In this document: positions 37,634 to 47,131 of the stretch, one piece after another | How positions within the stretch are numbered: position 1 is the first letter of the stretch | Layout: the number at the start of each line of letters is the position of its first letter | Assembly (NCBI RefSeq): GCF_025947065.1 | Contig: NZ_CP109994.1 | Location: forward strand, 2,108,001-2,172,000 | Reading direction: 5' to 3' | Length of the DNA stretch: 64,000 nucleotides | Source of the DNA: Flavobacterium sp. N1736 | Lineage (GTDB): Bacteria; Bacteroidota; Bacteroidia; Flavobacteriales; Flavobacteriaceae | Translations under genes and position numbers: made by a program | Notes under the pieces: generated by a model | Databases searched by the model: none | What the model saw: the letters and a program-made list of their open reading frames with translations, nothing else | Told to the model about the DNA's origin: nothing

Positions 37634-38235
37634 GAATCATTTCAGGAAAATACAAAGGGCGCCGCATTTTTCCACCTAAAAACCTTCCTGTAAGACCTAC
37701 GACTGATATGAGTAAAGAAGCATTATTTAATGTTTTAAATAATCATTTTAGTTTTGACGGCTTAAAGGTTTTAGATCTATTTGCAGGAACAGGAAACATT
37801 AGTTTTGAATTTGCTTCACGCGGAAGTGAACCAATTACGTCTGTTGACGGCGATTTTGGATGCGTAAAATTCATTAAGCAGATTGCATCAGAATATGATT
37901 TTAATATTGCGGCAACCAAAAGTGACGTTTATAAATTTCTGGAAAACTGCAAAACATCGTACGATATTATTTTTGCCGATCCGCCTTACGGATTAGATCA
38001 GGCTGCTTTTGAAAAAATTGTTTTAACGGTTTTCGAAAGAGATTTGCTTCACGATGACGGAATGATGATTATTGAACATTCAAAATATACCAAAATGGAA
38101 CATTTAAGTAATTTCTCTTTTCAGAAAAATTACGGCGGTTCGTTTTTTAGTTTCTTCGAATTAAATTCTACAGATGATGACGAAGAACTTCCGGATGATT
38201 CTCCTTTAAAAATAGCAGAAGAAGACGAAGGTTAA
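37630..38235 (+). CDS. rsmD: 16S rRNA m2G966 methyltransferase
   Basis: 201 aa. RsmD methylates the N2 of G966 in the small-subunit rRNA using S-adenosylmethionine. Motif I is VLDLFAGTGNISFEFASRG and the catalytic motif is DPPYG (about 117-121), as in the family. The start RIISGKYKGRRI and the PTTDMSKEALFNVL helix are characteristic. A C-terminal acidic tail (DDDEELPDD) extends past the usual end. The stop lies only 7 bp from that of the convergent TonB receptor gene. Confidence 0.95.
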   Translation: MRIISGKYKGRRIFPPKNLPVRPTTDMSKEALFNVLNNHFSFDGLKVLDLFAGTGNISFEFASRGSEPITSVDGDFGCVKFIKQIASEYDFNIAATKSDVYKFLENCKTSYDIIFADPPYGLDQAAFEKIVLTVFERDLLHDDGMMIIEHSKYTKMEHLSNFSFQKNYGGSFFSFFELNSTDDDEELPDDSPLKIAEEDEG

Positions 38236-38242
38236 TTGTCTT

Positions 38243-40357
38243 TTATTTAATTCTATTCGAATTTTCATCAGCATTTTTCTCTTTAAATTCTGTTTCTTTT
38301 ATTTTTCCAAAAGAATATTTTACAGAGAGAGAAATCTCATGACTATCAACCACATATCTTGCTTTAGAATTAATATTATTGATGGTGAATTTTTCTGTTT
38401 CAATAGTACTTTTAAAAACATTATTACAGCTTAAAGTACAATTCCATTTTTTTGAAAACGTTTTTGAAATCGCCATATCGACTCTAAATCGTGGATTTGT
38501 TTCAAAAACACCCGTGTTTTGTTTCGTTAATCCCCAAAAATTCAAAATAAGGAAATACTCTTTTGGAAGTTTAAATTCATTATTTGAAGTGTAATATAAA
38601 TAAGGTTTTGAAGCTATGAATACAGCAGTATCATCTTCAATCTTTTCTAAAACAAATACCAAAGAGTTAGTTGTTGTCCAAAATTTATATGTGAAAGGCA
38701 AGGTAAAATCAACCGTAAATCCTGAACTTTTATCAAAATTTATATCTTTAAAAGTCATGATATTATTTTGATCATCAAAAGAAAAACTATTGTAAACAGG
38801 ATCTTTAGCCTTATAAAAACTAAATTTTACCGACTTATCATGATATTGAAAAGTGGTCGAAATTTCATCAGTAATTGTTGGTCCTAAATTAATATTTCTT
38901 GCATACAAAAAATACGGATTAATATAAGTCGCGCCCTGACTTAAAGAGGAGTAATTAGGTCTTGAAATACTTCTTGCATAGTTTACAGAAATGCTTTTAA
39001 TGCTATCAATTGGAAACGTAAATTGCGCTTTCGGGAAAAAATTAGTATAGTTTTTATCCAGTAATGGTAATGCATCTGCTCTGAATTTTCCAATTACATT
39101 TGAATTTTCAACCCTAAAACCAAGTGAAAAATCAGTCTTTTTAATTTTACCGGATAATTGAGTGTATCCGGACAAATTTTCTTCTTTAAAGTCATAATAG
39201 CTCAATTCATTTTGATTGTTTTCAGTATAAAAAATAGCAACATCTGATTTAGAATTTGCTGAAGAATATAATCCTCCAATTTCAAATTTCATTTCATTTT
39301 TAAGCTTTTTCTCCATATCAATTCTTCCTGAAAAATAATTGACCTGAAATTTCTGATCTCTGATTTGTGACAATTCAAATTGTGTTTCATTATAATTATT
39401 ATTTATTTCGGTAAACAATCGCTGATCAAAATTAGAATATTGCAAACCTGTATAAATTTGTGCATCAATCGATTTTATTTTTTTCTGATAATTTAAAAAT
39501 GAGTTTACAAAATTCTTTTTGCTATCATTATCAGTAAAAGTCAAAACGTTATTTTCAACATTTTTATTCTTATTATCCGTTATTGTATTGATGGGGAAAG
39601 TATCTGATTGTAACTTGCTATTTATATTTATCGAAAAATAATCATCCTCGTTTATCTTATAAAATAAACCACCGCCAAAAACATATTGCTTTCTTTTTGT
39701 ACTCGCAGTTACATTATATTTTGACACAATTTCTGCTGTTGGAATTTGATAATCAATACTATGGCTTTCCCAGGGATTCAGTCTATTGTAATTAAAATTA
39801 GCTTTCAATTCCAGTTTGTTTTTTTTGAAATTAGAATTAAATCCTAAGTAATTATTACAGTTTTTTTTGAAAGAAGCCACTTCTGAAATTTCCGTTTTAA
39901 AACTGTCTTTTTTACTAAATTTTCTGGTAATCAAAATCACAGAACGTCCTTCTGCTTCATATTTAGAAGATGGATTTTGAATGATTTCGATCGTTTTTAT
40001 ATCGGCGACAGCCAAAGCGTTCAAATCATTTATTCCCACTTTTTGATTATCGATATAAATCAACGGATTTCCTTTGCCAACAACTGTAATACTTTCTTTG
40101 TCTGAACTAATTTGAACTGTTGGTAATTTTGCCAGTAAATCGACTGAATTCGGAATTGAACTATAAATAGAATTAGCAACGTCAACTTTAATATTCCCGT
40201 TTGAATTGGTAAACGTTTTTTTGTTTTGAGTGATAATAACTTCATCCAGTTTATTCGAAATACTGTCTTTTTGAGTTTCATTTTGTGCATTTGCAACTAG
40301 AGAAAAACAAAACAATAATAAAATTAAAAAAAGTTTTAAAGGCAGATAAATCTTCAT
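38243..40357 (-). CDS. TonB-dependent-type outer-membrane beta-barrel protein
   Basis: 704 aa. A signal peptide (ending LVANAQ, residue 25) is followed by a plug domain (VDLLAKLPTVQISSDKESI, then IYIDNQKVGINDLNALAVADIKTIEIIQNP, about 70-150) and a barrel of the Bacteroidetes OMP_b-brl_3 kind. The N-terminal carboxypeptidase-regulatory domain common in this group is absent. Ligand unknown; small size suggests a specialised receptor. It diverges from the histidine kinase/response regulator pair, which probably controls it. Confidence 0.88.
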   Translation of the reverse strand: MKIYLPLKLFLILLLFCFSLVANAQNETQKDSISNKLDEVIITQNKKTFTNSNGNIKVDVANSIYSSIPNSVDLLAKLPTVQISSDKESITVVGKGNPLIYIDNQKVGINDLNALAVADIKTIEIIQNPSSKYEAEGRSVILITRKFSKKDSFKTEISEVASFKKNCNNYLGFNSNFKKNKLELKANFNYNRLNPWESHSIDYQIPTAEIVSKYNVTASTKRKQYVFGGGLFYKINEDDYFSININSKLQSDTFPINTITDNKNKNVENNVLTFTDNDSKKNFVNSFLNYQKKIKSIDAQIYTGLQYSNFDQRLFTEINNNYNETQFELSQIRDQKFQVNYFSGRIDMEKKLKNEMKFEIGGLYSSANSKSDVAIFYTENNQNELSYYDFKEENLSGYTQLSGKIKKTDFSLGFRVENSNVIGKFRADALPLLDKNYTNFFPKAQFTFPIDSIKSISVNYARSISRPNYSSLSQGATYINPYFLYARNINLGPTITDEISTTFQYHDKSVKFSFYKAKDPVYNSFSFDDQNNIMTFKDINFDKSSGFTVDFTLPFTYKFWTTTNSLVFVLEKIEDDTAVFIASKPYLYYTSNNEFKLPKEYFLILNFWGLTKQNTGVFETNPRFRVDMAISKTFSKKWNCTLSCNNVFKSTIETEKFTINNINSKARYVVDSHEISLSVKYSFGKIKETEFKEKNADENSNRIK

Positions 40358-40491
40358 TTTTTAGATTGATTTTAGATTGAAACATTGCAAAAGTGCTTCT
40401 AAAAAAGTGTTCTGAAGGTTAATGCGGAGTTAATGCATTTTTCGTACTATAAAAGCATTATTTTTGAATTTAGAATCTTCGTGCGTTAATC

Positions 40492-40569
40492 TCACGCAGA
40501 TTGTGCAGATTGAAGCAGATTTAAGGAAATTATTTTTAATCTGCTAAAATCATTTTTAAATCTGCGTGA
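40492..40569. repeat. Nested inverted repeats in the receptor/kinase spacer
   Basis: TCACGCAGATT (40492-40502) pairs with AATCTGCGTGA (40559-40569); inside, GCAGATTTA (40515-40523) pairs with TAATCTGC. The elements share AATCTGCG with family B and ATAAATCCG just downstream (40590-40597), so it may be a degenerate member of that group. Confidence 0.6.
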
Positions 40570-40630
40570 AAAATAAAAGAAATTGGTATAAATCCGTTTA
40601 ATTCGCCTTATCAGCGTGCCATAAAAACTA

Positions 40631-41989
40631 ATGAAACAAAGAATCAATTTATTAATCGTGTTTTCAGTCGTTGCTTTGATCGTTTTATCGACGGTGCAAT
40701 GCTATTTGGTAAAAACGACTTACGATTATAAAGTGGCGCAGTTTCATACCGAAATCAAAAATGAAATCGCTCAGATATCTAACAATTACAGCGATATTGA
40801 TTCTGTAATTGTATCTAAAAAAGAAGCGCTTTATAAAAAATTATCTGAAAATTATATTCAGGGAAAAAAGACCAGACTGGATATTAAAAACAGTATTCTT
40901 GAAAATGAATACAGACATATTCTAACCGAGAAAATTCAACGTAAGTTTGAAAGAGATTTACCCAATCTTAAAATAGATTTTGCAATTGTACTGAATAAAT
41001 TTATTCTGTATCAAAACACAACAAAAGCGGATACTATTTTTTCTGAAAAGCCTTTTATACAAAACAAATTATACGGAAATCTGGCTTCTCTAAATCATGC
41101 TTTTTTGGTTCGGAATTATGTTGGTACCACAAACGGATCTTACGCAAATCAAGATTATAAATTATTGACTGAAGATTCGATGTACATTTCTGTAATCGAT
41201 TGGGAAATGATTATTTTAAGGCGAATGATGTTTATTCTCACTTTATCTTTGCTTTCGATTTTAACGCTTATTACACTTTTTGTAATTGCCATAAAAGCAT
41301 TAATCAAACAGAAAAAAGTAAACGATGTCAAAACTGATTTCATCAATAATATTACGCATGAACTTAAAACGCCTTTGGCAACTTTAAGTATTTCGACCAA
41401 AATTTTAGAGCAGAAAAACATTCGTGAAAACGATGAAAATTTCAATTCGATTGTCAATACTATTTCACGTCAAAACAATCGCCTGCAAAATTTAATCGAT
41501 CAGGTTATGGCAAATTCATTGGCTGAAAATGAAATTGAACTGCAAAAAGAAAAAATAGAAACCGAAGATTTTTTGCTGACTATTGTCAATGATTTTAAAA
41601 TTACATATCCTAAAATCAATATTGGAACTGATTTTCAAACATCAAAAACAATGTTGGTTTTAGACAAATTTCACTTAACAACGGCCATTTTAAATGTACT
41701 TGAAAATGCCGTAAAATATGGTTCGAACAACATTCGCGTAAAAACCAAAAACTTTCAAAATCAATTTTCGATTAGTATTGAAGATGACGGAATTGGAATT
41801 TCGAAAAACAAACAGGCTCTGCTTTTTGAGAAATTTTATCGCGTAGAACAAGGAAACCTTCATAATACAAAAGGCTTAGGTTTAGGACTTTATTATGTCG
41901 ATCAGATTATAAAAGCGCATCAGGGCTCTGTTAGCGTTGTGAGCGATTTAGGAAAAGGAACTCAGTTTACTATTTTATTAAAAGTTTAA
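40631..41989 (+). CDS. Sensor histidine kinase
   Basis: 452 aa. Membrane helix 1 (about 7-26), a periplasmic sensing region (27-190, Lys/Glu-rich with little recognisable fold), helix 2 (about 195-222), a HisKA dimerisation domain with the phosphoacceptor in NITHELKTPLATLSIS (about 240), and a HATPase domain with N box ENAVKYG, G1 EDDGIGISKNKQ and G2 KGLGLGLYYV. It signals to the response regulator, whose TTG start lies 10 bp downstream. The stimulus is unknown; the divergent outer-membrane receptor suggests a nutrient or envelope signal. Confidence 0.95.
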   Translation: MKQRINLLIVFSVVALIVLSTVQCYLVKTTYDYKVAQFHTEIKNEIAQISNNYSDIDSVIVSKKEALYKKLSENYIQGKKTRLDIKNSILENEYRHILTEKIQRKFERDLPNLKIDFAIVLNKFILYQNTTKADTIFSEKPFIQNKLYGNLASLNHAFLVRNYVGTTNGSYANQDYKLLTEDSMYISVIDWEMIILRRMMFILTLSLLSILTLITLFVIAIKALIKQKKVNDVKTDFINNITHELKTPLATLSISTKILEQKNIRENDENFNSIVNTISRQNNRLQNLIDQVMANSLAENEIELQKEKIETEDFLLTIVNDFKITYPKINIGTDFQTSKTMLVLDKFHLTTAILNVLENAVKYGSNNIRVKTKNFQNQFSISIEDDGIGISKNKQALLFEKFYRVEQGNLHNTKGLGLGLYYVDQIIKAHQGSVSVVSDLGKGTQFTILLKV

Positions 41990-41999
41990 TTACCTTATT

Positions 42000-42689
42000 T
42001 TGAAAAAATTACTTTTAGCCGAAGACGATTTTGATTTTGCTGCAATTTTAAAACAATATTTAGAACTGCATCAATTTGAAGTAATCTGGGCAGAAAATGG
42101 AGAAATAGCTTTAGACTATTTTAAAAACCAAACTTTTGATATTTGTGTTTTTGACGTCATGATGCCAAAATTGGACGGATTTTCATTAGCGGAAAAAATA
42201 ATTACAATCAATCCTGAAATTCCTTTTATTTTTCTAACGGCAAGAAAGTTAAAAGAAGACAAAATCATTGGGTTAAAACTAGGTGCAGACGACTATATTA
42301 TAAAACCTTTTGAAGTCGACGAACTTGTTCTGCGTTTGCAGAATATTCTAAAGAGAATCGAACAAAAGAGAAGTCTGGAAGGAAATAATATAATTGAAAT
42401 TGGTTCTTATATTTTTGATAATGAACGATTAACCCTAAATAATAAAAATCATGTCCAGCAGCTCACAGAAATGGAAGCTTCTCTTATTGAATATTTATAT
42501 CTGAACCATAACCAGTTATTAAAGAGGGACCAAATTTTAATGTCTGTCTGGAAAAAAGATGATTATTTTTCAGGTCGAAGCATGGATGTTTTTATCAGCA
42601 GGCTTAGAAAATATTTTAATTCAGATCCAAAAATTAGTATTGATAGTGTTCGTAATATTGGTTTAGAATTTAAAATAAAAAAATCTTAG
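42000..42689 (+). CDS. OmpR-family response regulator
   Basis: 229 aa starting at TTG 42000; no ATG precedes the conserved N-terminus (KKLLLAEDDFDFA). The receiver domain has the phosphorylation site Asp52 (VFDVMMPKLDG), switch residues FLTAR and the conserved Lys in IIKPF. The C-terminal winged helix ends in SMDVFISRLRKYF, followed by the wing. Follows the histidine kinase directly; the two form an OmpR/EnvZ-type pair. Confidence 0.95.
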   Translation: MKKLLLAEDDFDFAAILKQYLELHQFEVIWAENGEIALDYFKNQTFDICVFDVMMPKLDGFSLAEKIITINPEIPFIFLTARKLKEDKIIGLKLGADDYIIKPFEVDELVLRLQNILKRIEQKRSLEGNNIIEIGSYIFDNERLTLNNKNHVQQLTEMEASLIEYLYLNHNQLLKRDQILMSVWKKDDYFSGRSMDVFISRLRKYFNSDPKISIDSVRNIGLEFKIKKS

Positions 42690-42755
42690 TTAAATTACTG
42701 CAAATCATATAAGTTTCATAAGCAATTGTATAACAGCTTAAAAGTTGTTATAAGG

Positions 42756-42763
42756 TACTTTTG
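42756..42763 (+). promoter_or_regulatory. -7 promoter element, small membrane protein
   Basis: TACTTTTG matches TAnnTTTG, 24 bp before the ATG at 42788. Confidence 0.5.
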
Positions 42764-42787
42764 GTATAAACCTTAAAAACATAAATC

Positions 42788-42982
42788 ATGAACCTTAAAA
42801 GATTTTTTGGAGCAGTGCTTACCATTCTGGGAATAGTGGGCTTAATTTATACTGCTGTTATATTTGCCGGCACTTCTGGCGAAACAAGAGATATTAAATC
42901 GCTAATTATTTACGGTATACTTGGAATCGTTTTTTTCATGTCCGGCATCAGTTTAGTTCGTACTACAAAAGACGAATCATAA
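42788..42982 (+). CDS. Small two-helix membrane protein
   Basis: 64 aa with two membrane helices (about 6-27 and 39-58) joined by a short charged loop (SGETRDIKS); both ends face the cytosol if the positive-inside rule holds. It has its own -7 element and lies between the response regulator and panE, 3 bp from the convergent panE stop. I do not know its function. Small proteins of this kind are common in flavobacteria as stress or envelope factors. Confidence 0.75.
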   Translation: MNLKRFFGAVLTILGIVGLIYTAVIFAGTSGETRDIKSLIIYGILGIVFFMSGISLVRTTKDES

Positions 42983-42985
42983 GCG

Positions 42986-43900
42986 TTACACCAAAGTATT
43001 TGCTATCTTTTCATAAAGAGGTGTTTGTACGCCATGCTTTAAACCCTCATTTACAACAAATTGCGTTAGTGAAATAACTTCTGTTTTATTACCGGAAGTT
43101 AAATCTCTATGCATCGATGAAGTCGCTTCTTTAGGCGATTTTTCGAGTTTTACAACAGTCTGTTTTACAATATCATCAGGCAATTGTAATCCTTTTGCTT
43201 TTGCAACAGCTTCAATTTCATGCAGTAATTGTACATAAAGTGCTTTAGAATCTTTATTGCTTAGAATTTCACCAATATTTTGATTCAGATAGGAAGTTGC
43301 AGAAGCAAGTGCCGAAATAAAAATGAATTTCTCCCAAACTGTTTCTTCAATATTTTCTACTAAATAGCTCTCTATTTTAGCGGTTTCAAAAATGTTTTGC
43401 AATTCATGCAATCGGGAAATTTGAGCCGTTTTTGAGCCAAAAAACAACTTTTCATAAAAGCCTATTTTCCTGATTGTTCCCGGCGAAAAAATCATCGAAA
43501 TGATATAAACACAACCTTGCAGAATATCATTTTCAGGAAATATTTTCTGAATACGTTCCGGCGCATCAACGCCATTATACAAAGGAAGAATTACCGTTTT
43601 TGGAGCAATACATTTTTTTATGGAAAGTAAACTTTCCTTTATATCATAAGTTTTTGTAGCACAAATTAAATAATCCAAAACACCAATTTCATCCGGATTA
43701 TTCGAAACTATTTTTGGATAAACAATCATTTCTGTAGTATCAGTTATGATCTTTAATCCGTTTTCTACAATTGCCTTTTTGGTTTCGCCACGAGCGATAA
43801 AAATAATTTCAACTTCTTCTGACTTATAATAGGCTTTCGCCAAAAGTCCGCCGAAATAACCACCAACACCACCAAGTCCTAAAATTCCAATTCGTTTCAT
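42986..43900 (-). CDS. panE: 2-dehydropantoate 2-reductase (PanE/ApbA family)
   Basis: 304 aa from ATG 43900; the frame opens three codons upstream at 43909. The enzyme reduces ketopantoate with NADPH in coenzyme A synthesis. The dinucleotide motif GLGGVGGYFGG starts at residue 6, and the C-terminal helical domain has the catalytic-type Lys in SALASATSYLNQ/EIEAVAKAKG and the closing SSMHRDLTSGNKTEVISLTQ. Some ApbA-family members act on other substrates, so panE is a family-level name. Confidence 0.85.
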   Translation of the reverse strand: MKRIGILGLGGVGGYFGGLLAKAYYKSEEVEIIFIARGETKKAIVENGLKIITDTTEMIVYPKIVSNNPDEIGVLDYLICATKTYDIKESLLSIKKCIAPKTVILPLYNGVDAPERIQKIFPENDILQGCVYIISMIFSPGTIRKIGFYEKLFFGSKTAQISRLHELQNIFETAKIESYLVENIEETVWEKFIFISALASATSYLNQNIGEILSNKDSKALYVQLLHEIEAVAKAKGLQLPDDIVKQTVVKLEKSPKEATSSMHRDLTSGNKTEVISLTQFVVNEGLKHGVQTPLYEKIANTLV

Positions 43901-43958
43901 AAATTTCAATTAAAAAATTTCCAAATTCTAATAAATATAAAATAACCGTGTCCCGTTT

Positions 43959-44044
43959 GTCCTTGCGAGGAACGAAGCAACCACACTAACAATTAGACAC
44001 AAAGTTGATTTTGTAAATGAGATTGCTTCGTTCCTCGCAAGGAC
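43959..44044. repeat. Repeat family A, paired inverted copies
   Basis: Two copies face each other: 43959-43980 and 44023-44044 are perfect 22-bp complements (core CTTGCGAGGAACGAAGC). They can form a long hairpin with a 42-base loop between panE and the symporter gene. Confidence 0.8.
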
Positions 44045-44059
44045 AAAAAATGAGGATAA

Positions 44060-44112
44060 AAATCCGTTTAAATCTGCGTTTTCGCTTTAGCGAATCCGTA
44101 TAATCCGCGTTC
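44060..44112. repeat. Repeat family B copy
   Basis: AAATCCGTTTAAATCTGCG followed by the palindromic core TTCGCTTTAGCGAA and TCCG...AATCCGCG. Directly after the family A pair, so the two kinds of repeat adjoin. Opposite orientation to 27506-27557. Confidence 0.65.
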
Positions 44113-44128
44113 CACTATACGCAAACAA

Positions 44129-45379
44129 TCACTCCTCCGTAACAGGCTCTAAATTCAACTCCGTAAAATCGTGTTCTGTTTTCGAAATTATAATTGTTGC
44201 GACTGTATTTCCAATTAAGTTTGTAATTGCTCTTGCTTCGCTCATAAATTTATCGACTCCCAATAAAAAAGCTAAACCTTCTACGGGAATTTTATGCAAA
44301 GCTGTTAATGTCGAAGCCAGAACAATAAATCCGCTTCCGGTCACGCCCGCAGCACCTTTTGAAGTAATCATCAAAATTCCGATTACGGTTAAAATCTCAA
44401 AAAAACTCAAATGAACATCGTACAATTGCGCCAGAAATATGACTGACATCGATAAATAAATTGAAGTTCCGTCAAGATTAAAAGAATATCCTGTGGGAAT
44501 CACTAAACCTACTACAGATTTGCTGCAGCCCATTTGTTCCAGTTTTACCATAATACTTGGCAATGCGGCTTCTGAAGAAGATGTTCCCAAAACCAATAAA
44601 AGTTCTTCTTTAATATATTTTAGAATCGAAAGAATATTAATTTTATAATATCTCAGAATACTTCCCAAAATTAAAAACACAAATAAAGCCATTGTCAGAT
44701 AAACGCAAAGCATTAATTTACCAAGTGGAATCAAAGTTTCTAAACCGAACTTTCCAATCGTGTACGCCATTCCGCCAAAAGCACCAAGCGGCGCCAGATA
44801 CATAACATATTTCAATCCGGTAAAAACGACTTTTGAAAATCGTTCTAAAACCAAAATTGTCTGTTCTCTTTTTTTATAAAAATTCAATGCAATGCCGCAT
44901 ACAATCGCTGCCAATAAAACCTGCAAAGTAAAATTCGACAGGAAAAACTGGAACCATGAAAAATTCTCTGCGGCGTGAGTTGTATATTTACTAGGATCTT
45001 GTAAAGTCAATCCGGATTTATCAATTTTTCCGGGCTGAAAAAAATACGCAACACTTACGCCAATTGCCAAAGCAACTGTCGAAACGACTTCGAAGTAAGC
45101 TAAAGCTTTAACGCCAATTCGCCCCACTTTTTTAAGATTTCCCATTCCGGAAATTCCCAAAACAATCGTCAAAAATATAATTGGACCAATAAATAGTTTG
45201 ATAATATCGACAAATGTTTTCCCGATGATTTCCATTTTAACGCCATTTTCAGGCGAAAAATGTCCGAGCAAAACACCTGCAATAATGGCAATTAAAACCC
45301 AAAAAGTAAGATTTGTAATTATTGTTTTAAAAGTACTTTTCTTTGGTTTTGTGGCAGTGTTTGGAGTAGGTATATTCAT
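44129..45379 (-). CDS. Dicarboxylate/amino acid:cation symporter (DAACS, GltP/DctA type)
   Basis: 416 aa with about eight membrane helices and two re-entrant loops. The substrate-binding HP1 loop is seen as LLLVLGTSSSEAALP and helix 7 as YSFNLDGTSIYL. HP2 and helix 8 appear as GVTGSGFIVLASTL and DKFMSEARAITNLIGN, with the Arg of helix 8 (EAR) usual for C4-dicarboxylate/glutamate carriers. It couples uptake of glutamate, aspartate or succinate-type acids to Na+ or H+. The -7 element at 45399-45406 lies 20 bp upstream, next to rnpB. Confidence 0.93.
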   Translation of the reverse strand: MNIPTPNTATKPKKSTFKTIITNLTFWVLIAIIAGVLLGHFSPENGVKMEIIGKTFVDIIKLFIGPIIFLTIVLGISGMGNLKKVGRIGVKALAYFEVVSTVALAIGVSVAYFFQPGKIDKSGLTLQDPSKYTTHAAENFSWFQFFLSNFTLQVLLAAIVCGIALNFYKKREQTILVLERFSKVVFTGLKYVMYLAPLGAFGGMAYTIGKFGLETLIPLGKLMLCVYLTMALFVFLILGSILRYYKINILSILKYIKEELLLVLGTSSSEAALPSIMVKLEQMGCSKSVVGLVIPTGYSFNLDGTSIYLSMSVIFLAQLYDVHLSFFEILTVIGILMITSKGAAGVTGSGFIVLASTLTALHKIPVEGLAFLLGVDKFMSEARAITNLIGNTVATIIISKTEHDFTELNLEPVTEE

Positions 45380-45398
45380 GAAGATAAGTTAGTATTCA

Positions 45399-45406
45399 CA
45401 AATATA
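45399..45406 (-). promoter_or_regulatory. -7 promoter element, symporter
   Basis: On the minus strand TATATTTG, a perfect TAnnTTTG, between the rnpB 3' end and the symporter start. Confidence 0.55.
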
Positions 45407-45414
45407 TAAAAAAT

Positions 45415-45723
45415 GCAGACCTATAAGCCGGATTCTGTCCCTGATAAATCAGAGCCTTATCATTTATCTAGATTCCGAATTACTTCGGAACTCAAGCTAC
45501 CTACCCTTCAACAACGGACGAGAAGCCCTTAAATGCTGATATACTTGGTATTTCACCGCATAGAGTTTACCTGGTTTCACTACAGCATTACCTGTACATA
45601 CTTTCTGTTGCACTTGTCCTGACGTTATTGCTAACGCCGACGGGTGTTACCCGCTATGCTTCTCTTTGGTGTCCGGACTTTCCTCCCTCCCGATAAATCA
45701 GGACGACGATAAGGCGGTCTGCG
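45415..45723 (-). ncRNA. rnpB: RNase P RNA, type A
   Basis: Read on the minus strand: 5' GCAGACCGCCUUAUCG, GAGGAAAGUCCGGACAC (the conserved P4/CR-I region), GAAACCAGGUAAACUC, then AAGGGUAGGUAGCUUGAG and the 3' ACAGAAUCCGGCUUAUAGG (the P4 partner), ending GUCUGC. The ends GCAGACC and GGUCUGC pair as P1. RNase P matures the 5' ends of tRNAs. The TACTTTTG promoter element sits just upstream of the 5' end, and about 310 nt is normal for Bacteroidetes. Confidence 0.97.
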
Positions 45724-45726
45724 CGG

Positions 45727-45734
45727 CAAAAGTA
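45727..45734 (-). promoter_or_regulatory. -7 promoter element, rnpB
   Basis: On the minus strand TACTTTTG, a perfect TAnnTTTG, 4-5 bp before the P1 stem. It places the transcript start at the first bases of the RNA. Confidence 0.65.
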
Positions 45735-45849
45735 GCGATTTATCAGGGAAGAAACGAGTATTTAAATTTCGGTTTTTTATAAAGTTTTCATAACAATTTA
45801 ATTTTAAATTAGTTACCTTTAAAATCCTTAATTTTTAAATTCATTTATT

Positions 45850-46143
45850 ATGGCTAAAATGTATCATTACGCAACTGTTTCAAAAGCTTTAGATCAATTG
45901 AATGAAAAAGGATTTACATGTGATTTTAATCTAAACTCGGACGTGATTAAAAAAAATCCTGAAAAATTTGAAATTGTTCATGTGTATCGATACGAAGGGG
46001 ATTCGGACCCAGGCGATGAGGCAGTTGTATACGGAATTAAATCAACATCAGGCAAAAAGGGCGTTTATGTAGCAGGCTTCTCCGCTGATTCTGACCAGGA
46101 AACCGCGAAGTTTTTATTTGATTTGAGTATTAGAGGAAGGTAA
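45850..46143 (+). CDS. Conserved small hypothetical protein
   Basis: 97 aa, soluble, no signal or membrane segment. It starts [22 protein letters not shown] and holds an acidic [14 protein letters not shown] loop. The alternation of strands and helices suggests a small alpha/beta fold. I recognise it as a type of short protein present in flavobacteria but no function is clear. It stands alone after rnpB, preceded by TAAATTCATTTATT with no strong promoter. Confidence 0.75.
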   Translation: MAKMYHYATVSKALDQLNEKGFTCDFNLNSDVIKKNPEKFEIVHVYRYEGDSDPGDEAVVYGIKSTSGKKGVYVAGFSADSDQETAKFLFDLSIRGR

Positions 46144-46209
46144 TCAATAATGAAGTCGCTGAGTTAAAAATTGCTTTTATACTCAGCGACATAAATCTTT
46201 AACCTGTTA

Positions 46210-47004
46210 TTAAATCGTCGGAATCGTTCCGCCATCAATTACAAATTCTGTTCCCGTTAAATAATTAGCTCTTGACGAAACCAGAAAACCAATTAATTCT
46301 GCTACTTCTTCCGGTTGTGCCGGACGTCCGAAAGGAATTCCGCCCAATGCATTCATCACACTTTGAGTTGCTTCTTCGATCGTACTATTCGAACTTTCTG
46401 CTATTCTCTCCATCATTCTGTTGGCAGATGTAGTCATAATCCAGCCCGGAGAAACCGTAAGCACGCGAACTCCTTTTGGCGAAACCTCATTCGATAAACT
46501 TTTGCTGTAATTAATTAAACCTGCTTTTGCTGCTGCATAAGGCAAAGTCGAATCATACAGCGGTAATTTTCCCTGAATTGAAGCAATATGAATAATAACA
46601 CCTGATTTTTGTTGTATCATTTCAGGCAAAAAACCTCTGTCTAACCTTACAGGCGCAAACAAATTGGCCTGAAAAGTACGTTCCCAATCTTCATCCTTTA
46701 AAGCTTCAAAACCACCACCCGGAGTTTCTGAACTTCCCAGATTATTTATCAGAATATCCAGTTTTCCAAAGTTTGTTTTTACTTCTTCGATTACTTTTGC
46801 TGTTCCTTTTGAAGTACTCAAATCTGCCGAAATAAAATGCAAATCCTTATTCTCCGTCTCAGGTTTATTTCTTGCCGTAATAATAACTGTTGCACCGGCT
46901 TTCAATAACCTTTCTGCAATTGCTTTTCCTGTACCTTTTGTACCGCCGGTTACCAAAGCAATTTTGCCTGATAACTCCTTATTAAAATTTAATTCTTTTT
47001 CCAT
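46210..47004 (-). CDS. SDR-family NAD(P)-dependent oxidoreductase
   Basis: 264 aa from ATG 47004; the frame extends 33 codons up to 47103 but that part lies in the divergent promoter region. Classical SDR motifs: cofactor loop GGTKGTGKAIAERL (about 18-31), NNLGSS, catalytic Ser in IHIASIQG and YAAAK (Tyr and Lys), then VSPGWIMT and the end FVIDGG. Substrate unknown; an alcohol or ketone. It diverges from a HxlR-type regulator, which likely controls it. Confidence 0.92.
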   Translation of the reverse strand: MEKELNFNKELSGKIALVTGGTKGTGKAIAERLLKAGATVIITARNKPETENKDLHFISADLSTSKGTAKVIEEVKTNFGKLDILINNLGSSETPGGGFEALKDEDWERTFQANLFAPVRLDRGFLPEMIQQKSGVIIHIASIQGKLPLYDSTLPYAAAKAGLINYSKSLSNEVSPKGVRVLTVSPGWIMTTSANRMMERIAESSNSTIEEATQSVMNALGGIPFGRPAQPEEVAELIGFLVSSRANYLTGTEFVIDGGTIPTI

Positions 47005-47094
47005 TTGTTTGTTATTTACAGGACAAATTTCGACAGTATAACTGGTTCCCACAATTACGGAAAATCGAATTGCATACGGATAAATTTTTCCCCT

Positions 47095-47126
47095 ATTGTG
47101 CAATTTGGAACATTAGGTTATTTTTG
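47095..47126 (+). promoter_or_regulatory. Promoter of HxlR regulator
   Basis: ATTG (47095-47098), 20-bp spacer, TATTTTTG (47119-47126), in the consensus arrangement. The ATG at 47132 follows by 5 bp, so translation begins close to the transcript start. Confidence 0.65.
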
Positions 47127-47131
47127 TATTT

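Noticed and set aside
47005..47103. N-terminal extension of the SDR enzyme
   Set aside because: It reads through the divergent promoter region and has no SDR character; ATG 47004 gives the normal length.
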